Origin: Lytechinus variegatus
Lineage: Eukaryota; Echinodermata; Echinoidea; Temnopleuroida; Toxopneustidae
Length of the DNA: 64,000 nucleotides
Assembly: GCF_018143015.1 (NCBI RefSeq)
Contig: NC_054746.1
Span: forward strand, 18,653,532-18,717,531
Direction of reading: 5' to 3'
This document shows, piece by piece, positions 48,840 to 61,620 of this stretch (positions are counted from its first letter, which is position 1; every line of letters begins with the position of its first letter). The notes beneath the pieces were generated by a model. The model did no database searches, was not told the origin of the DNA, and saw only the letters and a program-made list of their open reading frames with translations. The translations under genes and the position numbers were made by a program.

Positions 48840-50515
48840 AAGTTTATCCGATAATAATAAGTAAATTTGAAATATTAGAGACATACTGCCCATGACGTGC
48901 ATGTCACCATTTTGCGCAAATAGCCAAAACTTTAGAATCTCAGAACCTTTTTTTTAATCAGGTTACAACAAACTTTCAGTGTTTTCCCCTCTATTCATTC
49001 AATCCAATGTATTATTTTGGAGTGAAATTGACCTTTAAGTGTACATCGAAAGATTAAGCGTCTTTGGCAAAGATTTAAAAATATATGATCTATAATATTG
49101 TAACTATGGATTGACTAACTTTTTGTTACACCCGCTGATGTAATATTCGTCCCGAATTCGTTACCAAATTGCATTTAAATTCATTTTCTCACTATTTACT
49201 TTTGCATTGCACACTTTCTTAAACAAAATGTTTACATAAGCACAATTTTCCGTATACGACATTCTGTAAAGTACTTAATTATGATTAAATAGTCATTTAC
49301 TCAATTTCACAATATGTAGACTTAAGAAATTATATCCATAATAACCTAGTACAATAAATTGTAATTTCAATCTTAATCAGGTAAGTCGGGGCAATTTAAA
49401 ATAGTAGTTTTTCTCATTTGTAGTATGGATTTCAAACATTTTGAAAAGAGAAAATGACAATTTTTAGATATCATACGAATGGAATATTGCATACATTATG
49501 ATATGAAGTGTATTTATAAGGGGAGTGACGAAATGATGTTTTAATAGATGATATTGTCCTCTAAAACAATTGGACGAAAAATATTATCCTAATATCATAG
49601 CCATTTCAGAAATATCAATCGGTGCAGTGCAGACCAATTGCGGGAGAAGCTTTATATCGTTATTAAAATGCAACCAAATAATATGCATTTAGGAAAAGTA
49701 GGGTCATTCATTTGCCATCTGACAAAATCATGCATTTTAGTTAGGCTCAGCGAGGGATGAAATATCACTTAATATTTTTTCCGTGGTCCTAGTGCTTGCT
49801 GTCGTAAGACGCCTTTTTAAATATCGTGAGCGTTTTTTTAAACAAATAACAAATTTTTGACATAGTAAACCCCTTTAAAAAAACATAGTAAACCCTTTAA
49901 AAAAAAAAAAAGCTCGTATGGGCTTGCCTTCTAAAATCTAACACCGGGAATGTGAGCGTTGAATTCATACTCCTTTGAACTATTGATGCCTGTTTATACT
50001 TTGGTTTTTCGTCAAATTCTTTATAATTTTCGGTTTTTCGTTTCCCCATTCTTTTCCTTTAGTCTCTTCGTGTTACCATTTTGACCCCTGTATATTGCGT
50101 CTGTGGCACTTTTCCCCTTGCCCGTAGATAGCCCCTCCTCCAATCAACGTAAGCCTATCTTGTCCTTGTTATTTTTGGCCAACCAATGAGACGCTCTTCT
50201 TCACATGGTGTAAACCCCAATGGAAAAGGTTCAATGTTGCACCTTTAGCACTGCCATACCAGGGGCATCTTTTACACATGCAATTTTGCACCTCTCCGAT
50301 TTTAAAGGTAGAATGTTTCATCTATATAATTGTGCTCCAAAACCAGAAAAGTGCTCACGGTGTGGAATTGGGCTTTAACTTTTATATAGTAAATCAAGAA
50401 AGTGTGCAAACCGTAAGCACTGATCGCATTTCAATATCTTCTTCAAGTATGAAATACAACGCTCATTTAGGCTGTTCTTACATCAGCCGACCCGTCACGC
50501 TTCCTCTGGACAAAT
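48840..50515. other. Intergenic stretch, nothing recognised
   Basis: AT-rich sequence with an A run near 49895-49911. Short open frames here (for example 50278-50517 on the plus strand) have no protein-like character. It lies downstream of the F-box gene stop codon. No AATAAA was found on the minus strand within 100 bp of that stop. Confidence 0.45.
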
Positions 50516-50615
50516 AAACCTGTGCAATAACTCCGTGAAATTGATAAATCTATTCGAAATGAATGATAGAGAGAAAATTGAGTATATTCTATTATTGCCG
50601 AAACCCTTTGAAACA

Positions 50616-53600
50616 TCATAATGACTCAACAAATGCGAGTGGTTCAGCGTCATGGCTCCATCTAACATTCTGGTGTGGCAGTACAACGTCGAGGGATGAG
50701 TTTTCAAAGGCCACCTTCTCCTCAGCAAAATCGAGTTCCTTTCCCTGATACAGGACACGAGACACGGAACATTGACCGAGATTCACTCTCATCACACAGT
50801 CACTATTTATTGATAAGTGCTGGAGCTGCGAACATCCAAAGAGGTTTAAGTACCTCAGGAGGGGTGCGTCTTTTGGTACCGACACAACCTTGGTGTTCCG
50901 ACACTTCTCTAAGCTAAGATGCGTGATGTTCGGACAAGCATTCAGCATGCATTTGAGTGTGTAGTCTCCAATCATACACCGATACAAGATGAGAATAGAT
51001 ATACACGGTGATGAGAGGACAATGGTCGCAATGGCACAGTCAAACAGGCGAATCTTTCCAACAAACCTCGACGCTTGGATCACACACGACCTTAGGAATA
51101 CCCTCTCATCACTGCACATGTTGAACTCGAGTTCATCCAGGCTTTCACATTGGACCAAGATGTTGTGAAGAACGGGACACCCAGTTAGGCAGATGTCTTT
51201 GACCTGATCCGCAGCGACGATGAGCTGCCTCAAAGACAACAGCTCCATTTCATCTTCAGTCTGCAGATACTGGAGGGTTGGGCACCGGATGGACAGGACG
51301 TCACTGCTGAAACCATGAAGGAGACACACAATGCGTACGCTAGGACATCGCTGGGAGTCTAGAAGAAGCTCTGGTGTTGAGACATTACCCATAAGAAGAG
51401 TTGATATGGTCGGATTCTCTGACAACAGGTTGTAGAGACTACGAGAGTCTAGGACATCACAATTACGAAGTTGCAGCGTAGTAAGGCGATTACTCTGTAC
51501 ATTTATACTCTTCAAGACTCCAGCACCATCAATCTACAAAGAATCGAATGAAAATCAGATAACATTATTAACTAGATATCTAAATATCTTGTCTACTTTT
51601 GCTCTTGTAAAGAGCAATTATTTGTGGCTTATGCACAGGCATTGAAATTTAAGTTATTTTTTATATGACAAAATACAATTGGTAGCTTAAAGCTGACACA
51701 AAATTGATATTTTTTGACATTTTTTCATCCGCTTTTCAAATCTCTTATTTCATTCCAATGTTTGTTTGCTGTTGTGTTTTTCAAATCCAAATACAAGTAG
51801 GCCTACCAACCGTCATATTTTATCGAGCATGTTATGACTTACATAATTTCTAGGGAGCTGTATGTTAATTTCCATATGATATTTTTGCAATAATTACGTA
51901 GAAGTATTACCATAAAGCCAAAGATAGTGATGCATTTAGTGACATTTTATGTAGTGGTGGCGTTGAAGTGGATTGATGTGTGTATGAGAATGCGTATGTG
52001 CGAGGTTGCGTTGGGATGTGTGTGAGGGTGTGTGTATGTATGAGAGAGAGATAGTTAGCGCGTGCAATGTATTGATCTCATTCGGGAGATTATCCGCCAA
52101 CAGGAGAAAATGTGCTTACCTCTAAAACCCTGAGCTTTCCGGCGAAGATCTCAACATGTTCGTTTGATTCTAGTCCGTCATCGAGGTGGAGCATGCGCAG
52201 TGAAGGTGCAGTGATGCTTACGAAAAGCGCTGACCAGAGATTAAAGAATACTATCTTCTGAAGAGATGAGGAATGGATGCGTACACCATGAAGTCTCTAT
52301 AATGACAATGATGTGAGGAAGAGAGTGAAAGATAGGGGGAGAATGACACAGAATGGGAAGTGGACAGAGAGGGGGATAGAGACATTAATTAGGGCAAGTG
52401 ATTCAAAAAAGTGATCCAATTAAGGGAGTGGAATACAAAAGGCAATGTGTTATGGGAGACGGTGAAATAAAGAAAAAAAGAGGGAGAGGTCAATAAAAAG
52501 TGAAGGCTACAAAATCAGACATTTAATATCATATTATAAAATAGAGAATGAAAAAATGTATATTCTTCTTAAATGTTTGAATGACATTCATTCTACAAAC
52601 ACCATAATATGCTTAGTTTACTATGCTTGGCTTACGTCATAATATTACAAACAAAATGCCTTTGTTTTTATGCCGTGCATTTTTTCTTATACTTACATCT
52701 GTAACTGTATCATTTTTTCCAAACATCTATCTTGAACGGCAAAGCCGAAAAGCCTACATTTTCGTGTAATCAGGGGCCGCGGAACGGTTTTCAAAGTGGG
52801 GGGGGGGGGCTGACCATGCAAAAAATCACAATCATATGGTCATTTCTACGTTTTCGTACACGGTTTTGGGAAAAAGTGGGGGGGGGGGCTGAAGCCCCCC
52901 AGCCCAACCACCTCACAACAAGCTCTTTCATAGTTGCAACATGAGATTTGAAAAGAAAATGCAGATTGTACACCGAGATAAAATGTCACAATTGTTTTTT
53001 TTATATACATAATGTGAGATCCTTTAAAAACACTGCTGGATGTCAGTAATCGCGTGCGACCAGGAGAACGTGCAAATAACGGAGGAGCAACGTATGGGCG
53101 CCACCTGGTTTTTATCGTTTTCATCATCACCCATAGTGAAGGAGTTTTATTCATGATTATACTTTGATAGTCTATACATACGCAGGCTTTATTTTCCCTG
53201 AATGTCATCGTTTCTTGCGATTTGCTCATAAAATGACGACAATAAGGTAAATTACGCTTTTAACTTATCTCAAGCATTATTGTGTGGCGCCATTCTTCAG
53301 TGGAATTTATTAACGGTGGAGAAGTCTTATGTGATCTCTCTGGTAATATCTAATAACAAACGACAGAATAATGTATTCACATTGCTTCATAACGATATAT
53401 ATTTACCAGCAATTGTCAAATTTCTTACTTTCATTTTAAGATTTCTTGAAAGTGCCTGGATGCGTAATTCCAGTGGCTTAATTTGCAAAAAAAGGCGTGT
53501 CTGTTTTTCGTGTAAAATGATGCAAAGTACTTTGTAAATCATATTCAGTGTTGCGTTGAAATTTACCCCGAAAATGTGCATTTCTTACAAGATTGGACAA

Positions 53601-56600
53601 ATCTTACCCAACAAAGATGTATTTACTCTTGATACCCCCAAATTGGGTATTTTTTTAACCCAATCCTTTTACTCGTCGCAAATCGGGTTTAGAATTTAAA
53701 AAGAAAAACTGAGAAAATTGCCAAATTGTCCGACTTGAATGTAGTTTAATTCCCTTCTCGAAATTCCATTCCCTATAAGACTGAATTTCGAAAAGGTCAT
53801 TCTCGTATAAGCAAACACCCAATTTAACAAACATTATTTTCTTTCTAATTCAAAACACTTAATATATCAATTTCTTAAGTGTGGATGCCTGCATGTAAGT
53901 AGAGAAATACTGATCGGATACAATGTAATCCTTTTTGGGAGGTTAAATTCTATATTATTTAACTATGTCTTTTGTGTTATATGCTCATGATTGCTTCATT
54001 CTTTGTTTTTATTTCATAATTTTTTTTATATCACATGTATATTGCGTCTTAGATTGTGTTTAACTGAGTACACCTATCCTCTTTTCTAAATAATTTTTGA
54101 ATGAATTAATAAATAAAATTCTCTTTGTTCTTTATGAATATGTCTTTCCGTGTTTGGACACTAGGCCTATTGGACATGAATAAATACTAATTTGAATTGA
54201 AATACGAATGTATTGATGTACTTCGATATACACGGTAAATAATTGGAAATATCACGTTTGTTATACAAGTCATGTCCATATTTCTTGTATCAAATAACTT
54301 ATTTGATGCAAGAAATATGGACATGTATATTTTTACTGCCTACACACGGCCACATCCTCAACCCGACAGGCAGTTGAACCATTTTGTCATATATATGTTT
54401 AAGGAAATTAATCAGAAAAATTGAAAAAAAAGAAGAGTATAGTGTCTTTTCATCTTTTAACTCTGTCCAACATTTCTTTTTCCACGCATCCACCTAAATG
54501 TATTAAAAAGGAAGACAGTAATGATTAAAGATAAGCTTTATCCCACAGAACGGCAGTACATCTATCCCTTTAAACGTTATCTCACAATCGCTGTCAAGAT
54601 GATGAGTCACGGGGGCATGATTTCACAAATGACAAGTATGCATTCAAGTTCGCTGTCAAATATGAAAATCCGCAGAGTGAAGTTGATAATTATTTAAATA
54701 GGTGTTGGTGAACCTGGGCTTATAGCCGCCTTGTGAAACGCTGCCTTAATAAAAAAAAAAGGGGGAGGGGGGTCAGTTGTAATAAATTGACCGACTGCAT
54801 CAAAATCATCAATTTAATTTGCGTTGACTTACAGTTGTCCTAGATAATAATGCAAAAATATATATTTTCGGGGAGAGGGTGCATACATCACACTCCAACT
54901 GAAAATTAATACCTCAATAAGTCTACGTTTTGGTCCCAAGAAATTTGACGAGCAAATTAAAAAAAAAGGTTTCAACACAAAATGTTTGTCTTTTTAGATA
55001 CATCTCTCAGATTTTGCACACCTATCAGATTTCCAGGGGGTGCTGCCTATGGAAAATAATACACGCAGCACCCCCTGGGAAAATCTTGGAGGTACTTCAG
55101 CACCCCCGATTACCCCTGTTCCCAGGGCCATGGGATTTAATTCTTTAAACTATAGTATAGGGACTATAAGACAAAGCATCGAGTTACTAACCCTAAAAAA
55201 AATTACCCCTGAAAAATAATCTTTGTTAGATATGAAAGAAGTGGTTTTCACCAAACTGTAAAATCCATTATTTTTTTTCCGTTCAGACTTTTATAAGAAT
55301 GGATGCAAACACCATTCTATCGAATGAATGCAATCATTCTATAACTCCAAACAATTTCTTCATCACTCACCAACATACTCCGATATCGAGGATTGATTTT
55401 CTCTTTCATGGAGATCAGAAAATCATAATCAATAATATAGGATTGATAATTTCACATCGTCAATAATTTTAGGATTTCTTTAACAAACACAAAGAATATA
55501 GATAGGAGATTGGAAGCGTACCTCTTTATTACTTTTAGAGGTCTTTTTTTAATACAATATTAAAATTACTCATATGGGAAGAAGTGATGTTGCTCTTCTC
55601 TTTGTATGCGTGTGTATGCATTTTTTTAACTGCTTTCTGTAAGATCTGGCTATACTATTTGTTCCTAATTTGCTACATAATCGTGACATAATTCGTATCG
55701 GCGGTGTTTTCATTTCCCCTACTTGCTTTGAGCATGTAAAGCTTATTAGCGGATTTTTATAGGGTATAGAACGGGCAGACGATAAACAAGTCTGAATGTT
55801 CTAAATATACCGACAGCTCACCGATATTCCCTGAATCAACAAGCCAACTTCCCGGGCAGTCTACATTGCCGTACTTTGGCAAAAGGAAGCAAGTTACAAA
55901 CGTATAATTTGTTGTAAATGATCAATGTGCTTTCGTCATTTACATATATGCGTCAATGCAATTGAACATCATATTTTCTTCAATATCTTTCGATAGAATG
56001 ATCATTTTTCCCAAAATTTTGCCTGAACGTGCAACATACAAAGGGTGTTTCAGAAACAACCATAACCCAAATTTGACTGGTGTGTCACTTGCTTCCTTTT
56101 GCCAAAGATGGGCAGTATAACGATTGATCACATAGAGCAAACATTAACACTAGTCTACTTCCCCCAGACCACCCTTCCTCGCCATATGTCATCATTAACA
56201 TGCATAATAAGAACAGATTGTGTTGGAAAAAAAATCATTGAAGTGATTTAGCACTTTTGCAGACTTCGCGACAGATTTTGAAAAACATGTTTAATTGGCT
56301 GAAATTATGATTAATGAAGTATCTTTATTCACCTGTAAACAGGTAATAGAAATAACACTGATTTCATTTTTCAATACAATAAAATGTCCCACCTAAGTTT
56401 TTTTATATCTTTTTAAAAGGGATTTTTATATTTTAATATCGTACTTTGCTAAATTTGTGCGTAAAATGTTTTAGGGGTATTTTTTAAAATAAGAAATATA
56501 CATACTGTTCTGCATCATTTTTTAAACGATATTAATTTTGTTGGGTTTTTCACTTCATCTTTAAGGATAGTTTCTTTCCATCGTAATACAAACCTGACGA

Positions 56601-58335
56601 AATTAGAACAAATAAAAGTTTGCGCTCCCTCTGATAATTTATTCTGAAAATTACTTTCTTTTTGTGATACAGACCGAGCATCAGAACATGGCGTCTATAA
56701 TAGTAGACTGTACTTTCCCAGGAATAGAACATGACGTCAAATCCACAGAAATAGAACCATGAAATACGTGGGCGCAAGATGCTTTTACGTCAATCGAAAG
56801 TTTGATGGGGGGGGGGCGTCTGTGAATAACAATATGCTGCTAAAAGCTGCCGTACGGCACCCTTTGCGATAACACAGAATCGGCTGATTGTCATGCTCAA
56901 TGCAGAAATCACTTGGATTAAAGACATGACGGATGTACATCATGATTATGCTGTAATAATGTTTAAAATTAAATTTCATTCATTCTAGCATGCTCTTTGT
57001 CGCTATCTAATGAAGTAACAAAAGGTGATTTCGTCACTAAATCCCGTGTTCTTTCCTTCTTTCTCTTGTGCAAATATATATTATTAGAAAAAAATCTTTC
57101 TCACACTATAAACATCATCATCGACATCCTCAAGGTTACTGTTATCACTTTTCTTTCTGTTTTACGATGTCATCATTGTAATGTTTTAATTGGTAGTGGT
57201 ATTGATGAGAAACATTAGTCGTATAGAAAAAAAGATAGAAAGAAGAAAAAGAAAGTAGTAAAAGTAGTAGTAGTAGTAGCAGTAGTAGTAGCAGTAGTAG
57301 TAGTAGTATTAGTAGTAGTATAGTAGTAGTAGTTGCAGTAGTAGTAGTAGTAGTAGTAGAAGGAATCTTAAAAAGATGATTGAATCAAGGAAGCTAAAAT
57401 GACTTTATTTTAGCATATTGATAAACGAATATGAAAATATGCCTGTTTATAATTTACATGCTACCTATATACGATACCTCGCAGTTGGCCACAACCAGTT
57501 TCTTGAGTCTTGGTAGCGCGTTGACAACAGCCCAGAGTTCATCCATCTCTAAAGCCAGGAAACTAAGACTCAGGGATGTAATGGCTGCACCTCGGACCCC
57601 TTCTTCAAGATGTCGGGTTAGTTGGTTTCCACGCAGCATTGCCTGCTCGCTGCGGATATCACTGATAGGCAATCCTGCGTTGATCTTAAGCTTGCAACGC
57701 GTCAGGTTCGGGAGAGCCTCGAGGAATACTTCAATGCCTTTGTAGGTAATCAACCAACATGCGTTCAAGGTCACGTCTCGAAGTGCAGGGAAGTTACAAG
57801 CTGCAGAGATAAGGTCTTCATCATGCAGTTCAAATGCGCCATTGATTTGAAGTTCTTCAAGACGGGTGAGGGGTGAGAAGGTGTCCACAACACCGCGATT
57901 CCAGATGATGGGTAATCTTAGCACTGTAAGGGATGTCAGATTAGGGATAAGAAGGAAGACCGATTCATAAACTCGTGTACCAGGCATCCATGTCAACTTC
58001 TGGACATGGCTGCCATAGACGGTAAATATGGTACAAAGGGTTGCGTAGTGTTTTGGACGGTAGTCTTCAGGCTCGATGTTGAGTTCTCGCCAGACGGTTG
58101 AAGCTTCAAGAAGTACCTTGCGCCACTTACGACAAACTCCTGCATAGAGTGGCAAGCCATCGTTGACGGGGTGTAGGAAACTAAATATCCGTACAAGAAG
58201 TTCCTCGGGCAAGCGATGGAAGTGGCATCCGGCCTGCTCAACAGTAGGCACCTCGTAATCAGAGAAACTTGACGACTCGGTACGCGTCCGCTGCCGTCCC
58301 ATGGCATTCTTGACAGCTGTCAACGTCACTTCCAT
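50616..58335 (-). CDS. F-box / leucine-rich-repeat protein
   Basis: Three exons join in phase 0 with GT/AG sites: 58335-57478 (donor GAG then GTATCG), 52296-52120 (acceptor ATTATAG, donor GAG then GTAAGC) and 51533-50616 (acceptor CTTTGTAG). The product has 650 residues. Residues 39-87 form an F-box (LPEELLVRIFSFL, then VCRKW and W-R-ELNI), the part that binds Skp1 in SCF ubiquitin ligases. The rest is a series of irregular leucine-rich repeats, several with the cysteine-containing pattern (for example LRYLNLFGCSQLQHL in exon 3), which normally select the substrate. Exon 1 carries F-box and first repeats, exon 3 most repeats. No signal peptide or membrane segment is seen. The ATG at 58335 is the first in frame; an alternative Met lies 11 codons on. 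The exact FBXL subfamily is not recognised. Confidence 0.88.
52772..52909. repeat. G-run segment in F-box gene intron 1
   Basis: GGGGCCGCGGAACGG is followed by two G runs of about 12 bases, each followed by CTGA (near 52798 and 52878). It ends with GAAGCCCCCCAGCCC, which can fold back on the second run. It is non-coding. It resembles a dispersed repeat type that I recall from sea urchin sequence. Confidence 0.5.
53605..53695. repeat. ACCCAA / TTGGGT dyad cluster
   Basis: ACCCAA, AATTGGGTA, AACCCAAT and AATCGGGTT occur within 90 bp in alternating orientation, like a small version of the AACACC field in the unit-10 transposon. Confidence 0.4.
54271..54325. repeat. Near-perfect 27+1+27 hairpin in F-box gene intron 1
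   Basis: The arms 54271-54297 and 54299-54325 are reverse complements apart from one position, which would be a G-U pair in RNA. The ends are CATGTCCATA and TATGGACATG. The loop is a single base, in practice 3-5 after breathing. It may be a palindromic element or a precursor of small RNA; nothing decides between these. Confidence 0.75.
55033..55078. repeat. Inverted repeat CCAGGGGGTGCTGC with 18-bp spacer
   Basis: Perfect 14-bp arms lie at 55033-55046 and 55065-55078. A further CAGCACCCCC follows near 55099. It belongs to the same G-run/C-run style as the neighbours in this intron. Confidence 0.65.
55874..56107. mobile_element. Possible miniature element with 21-bp perfect inverted repeats
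   Basis: The sequence 55874-55894 (CTTTGGCAAAAGGAAGCAAG plus T) is repeated in perfect inversion at 56087-56107. Similarity extends outward in a weaker form (GGGCAGT near 55854, ACTGCCC-like near 56111). The interior of about 190 bp is non-coding. Element ends and target duplication are not defined. Confidence 0.5.
57254..57360 (+). repeat. (AGT)n trinucleotide repeat, intron 1 of the F-box gene
   Basis: Imperfect AGT/AGC repeats of about 105 bp lie about 120 bp inside the intron from the exon-1 donor. Confidence 0.9.
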
Positions 58336-59300
58336 TCTCTGTTTGCCCCTGTATCTGTAGAGTCACAGGAACGCGTTATCTGTGTGGAAATATCATATCA
58401 GCTGCCGGTACAATCAGCGAGGGCACATGGGAGATCTCGCGGCGTGCAATAATTATCGAGCGATACATTCCATTGCATGGGGCAATACTGCAGCACATCT
58501 ACGGTAGACAGCAGCTGTACGTTCAGGTCTCCTGCTTCTCAGTTGCCAGACGACACATGCGAATGTTTTACAAAGCATCGTCTACCATGCTGATGTGTCT
58601 TCCCAAATGCCTCTTGAAATAGGTCAAAGTATCACAGGAAAGGAATGGGAAGACATAGCTCGATGCAGCGTGCATGTATAATGCTTGATAATACAGCCCA
58701 CCAACCACTCACACGCCACCGGCTCATTGCTGGCATCGAGTGTTACGGAGGAAGAGGGGATGAAATATTGTTCCCATAGTAACGAGAGAATGACGTCAGA
58801 TGCAGACAGCCATATGTTGAGTGTCCCACGCCTCTTTTGAATGAAGTGCTGTGTCGGATGTACTTTGAACTTCGTCCCAGATAAACCATCCTGTTTAAAG
58901 TGACACGTTTAGCTTTCAATATTAGATTAAAGCATGGAACGTCGTGACTTCAAAATTCTCTTCGGAATTTTCCCAAAAGCAGAATCTGTCCTTTTGAAGG
59001 ATGTTTGTTAGCTGAAAATATAAACATGACATTATTCAGTTAAAAATACACTGTGTTTAAAATAAGAACGGATAAAACTAATTCCTCTTTCCATGGAAAA
59101 ATAGATATAGACCTACACACACTCATACAAATACATAAATAGACATACAAACATGTTCATGAGCATTTCATTTTCCGCAACATAGGGCGTAGACAAACAG
59201 CTGCAAATCAGATTGTTACAAGAGAATCGGAAGTAAAAATGAACTAGAACAAAACACACACACACACAATCACCCTCACACAAAAAAAACATGTTTGATA
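58336..59300. other. Upstream region of the F-box gene
   Basis: This region should contain its promoter and any leader exon. The part up to about 58900 is less AT-rich than the surroundings, with several CG dinucleotides. I see no convincing TATA box or upstream exon. Confidence 0.35.
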
Positions 59301-59309
59301 ATTAGAAAA

Positions 59310-59640
59310 CATATACACCAGCTGAGAATTCAAGTCAATAACTTCCATCATTTCATTCGATGCTGATATATATTTAGAAACATATGCAGGTATGTTAGGG
59401 TGTATTTGTTATATTCATGTTTCTTGTATACGTTTTATATATTTAATTTATAATAAAATATCACACACGACACAGGATTATATACACCAGCTGACGATTC
59501 AGGTAAAAATAACTACCATCATTTTATTTCATGCTCCTTATATTTAGATACATTAAATCTGTGCTCATGATACATGTAAGTATATAATTTGTTTGTTGTT
59601 TCACGCTTCTTGTGAATGTTTTTATTTTGTTTGTCTGTTA
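59310..59640 (+). repeat. Diverged tandem duplication, about 165 bp per copy
   Basis: Two copies begin TATACACCAGCTGA (59311 and 59482) and continue in parallel with CCATCATTT-ATT, ATATTTAGA-ACAT and TTTC-CTTCTTG. Copies differ at many positions, so the duplication is old. Confidence 0.7.
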
Positions 59641-59760
59641 TAGAGCCAGTGTAGAGAGGCCTTTAGGTCGAAAGCTTTACAAAATATTGTTACTACGTCT
59701 ACAGTACTACTACTATTACCAAACTACTTTAAAAATATATTAAACAATAAATACGTTTTA

Positions 59761-59938
59761 TTAATACTACTAATGCTGCTGTTACTACTGCTACTTTACT
59801 ACAACTACAACTACAACAACAAAAACAACTACCGGTACTACTACTACTTCTACTACTACTACTACTACTACTACTAGTACTTCTACTACTACTTCTTCTA
59901 CTCCTACTATTACTACTACTACTACTATACTACTACTT

Positions 59939-59974
<36 letters not shown>

Positions 59975-59999
59975 GTATACTACTGCTGCTGCTACTGTG
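59761..59999 (+). repeat. (ACT)n trinucleotide repeat
   Basis: About 240 bp of imperfect ACT/ACA/TCT repeats. The motif is the reverse complement of the AGT repeat in the F-box intron. Confidence 0.9.
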
Positions 60000-61500
60000 C
60001 CTCTTCCTCTCACTTCTACAAGTACACTGCCTCCCCCCCATATTGCTCTACATAAACGATTATGCCACTCCTGTACGGGTGAATGGACTGTCACCCGTAA
60101 TCGATAGGCCCTAGTATGAGATCATACTGGTGAAAAGTGATACATGCACCTGTTATCAAGCTTATACGACTAAATAGAGCAAAATCCAAAACAGAGAATT
60201 TCGTTACATAAATTTAAGAAAGTTGTGCAATTGTTGAATTGTTAAGTTTTGCGTTTAATATGTAAAAATGTGATGCCTACTGTATACTGTTTCATAAGTT
60301 AGAAGAATTTCCATTACGGATTTCTATATACCCTCCAAAAATTGATTAAAATAAAAATACATACATTATTATTATTTGCTTTTTATCTATTCCAATGATT
60401 AAGGAATACATGGGCATTGACACCGAGTGAGTCAGATTTAAAAAAATCGTCAATTTATTGGGGGAAAAACACGTCATAAACACAAAATTATCTTCAGATA
60501 TCCTGAAAGAGTATATGTCTTCATCCAAAATCTGGTATTATTTCATGTGGGATATGTTTACGCTTGGATAATTAGGAATCATTTTTTGTTATGATGTAAA
60601 GTTCGATGATTGTCAAAGCAAGGCATAACTACAATTACTTAATCCAGATAATGATATCCATCATGTCTAAACTCATGAATAAACTCCATTGCAACATATA
60701 CCTTTCTATTTTAGTTAACATGAGAATGCATACTAAAAAGTGTTTTTTTAAATAATGATAATGATAATAATAATCCTTATTATCCAGGTGCAAACATAAT
60801 ACCGCATATGAATCGAATATTACAAGCAGTATTTACAAGCTCACGTTGATTAATAGCAATATGTTCATCAGGGTATTGTGTTTGTTTATAACCGTCTTGT
60901 ATCGGGTTTTTAAGGAATAGTCCCTTTTAATTTACTGAACACTATTATGCATAGTTTTATCCAGTCTTTCTGCTCTAGTGTTTTTCTTCGCTTCTTTTAC
61001 TTTCTGTATTTACACTCCTTAGATTTCCTCTCATATTACTTCCTGACTGATCTCTTTTTCTTACTTGACATTTCTCCCATTCCTGTGCTCCAAGTTCTTC
61101 CAACCCTGTGTTCTTCACGTCTATCACTATATTGTCTCTTTTGCTGTTGCACCCAAGTAATTATATTTTAGAACACAATGGGTTTTTTTTTATACTTTAT
61201 TATATTTTTTCTCAATGTATCATTATTTGATGAGCTTCTTCCCGCTTATATATATATATGTGATAATGTGTGTAAAATTGAAGTGTGCATTTTGTACCCA
61301 TATTTTTAAAGGTCATTCGGCTAGTTTAATAAAGTAGTATAAGATTGAATGGAACAGCATAGTTTATATTATCAAGGGAGACAGTACTCTTCAATATTAC
61401 TGTTTTGTGTTCTTTTCATGCCAAGAAATATAATTATATTGGCGACCTTTAAGATGCGAAGTTTTTCTGACTCCCCCGGAAAGCGTATAAACTAAGATAT
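60000..61500. other. Intergenic stretch with a possible LINE tail
   Basis: No gene is seen. Near 60755-60800 an AATAATGAT-type repeat followed by CCTTATTATCCAGG looks like the 3' tail of a LINE or SINE lying on the minus strand. A TA run lies at about 61248-61260. Confidence 0.35.
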
Positions 61501-61620
61501 TTACTTATACAAACTTAAAAATCTCCTCACATTATTGGTCCAGGAGTGTCGTTCTGGGAATGGAAGAATATTCTATAAACAAAAATGAGCTACTGCATTT
61601 CCCATCGTATATTGAAAATA

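Noticed and set aside
53280-53581. Overlapping frames of 64-85 codons on both strands in F-box intron 1
   Set aside because: No domain, no splice sites in suitable phase, and the F-box gene joins correctly without them.
57431-57876. Plus-strand frames opposite F-box exon 1
   Set aside because: Antisense shadows of a clear coding exon.
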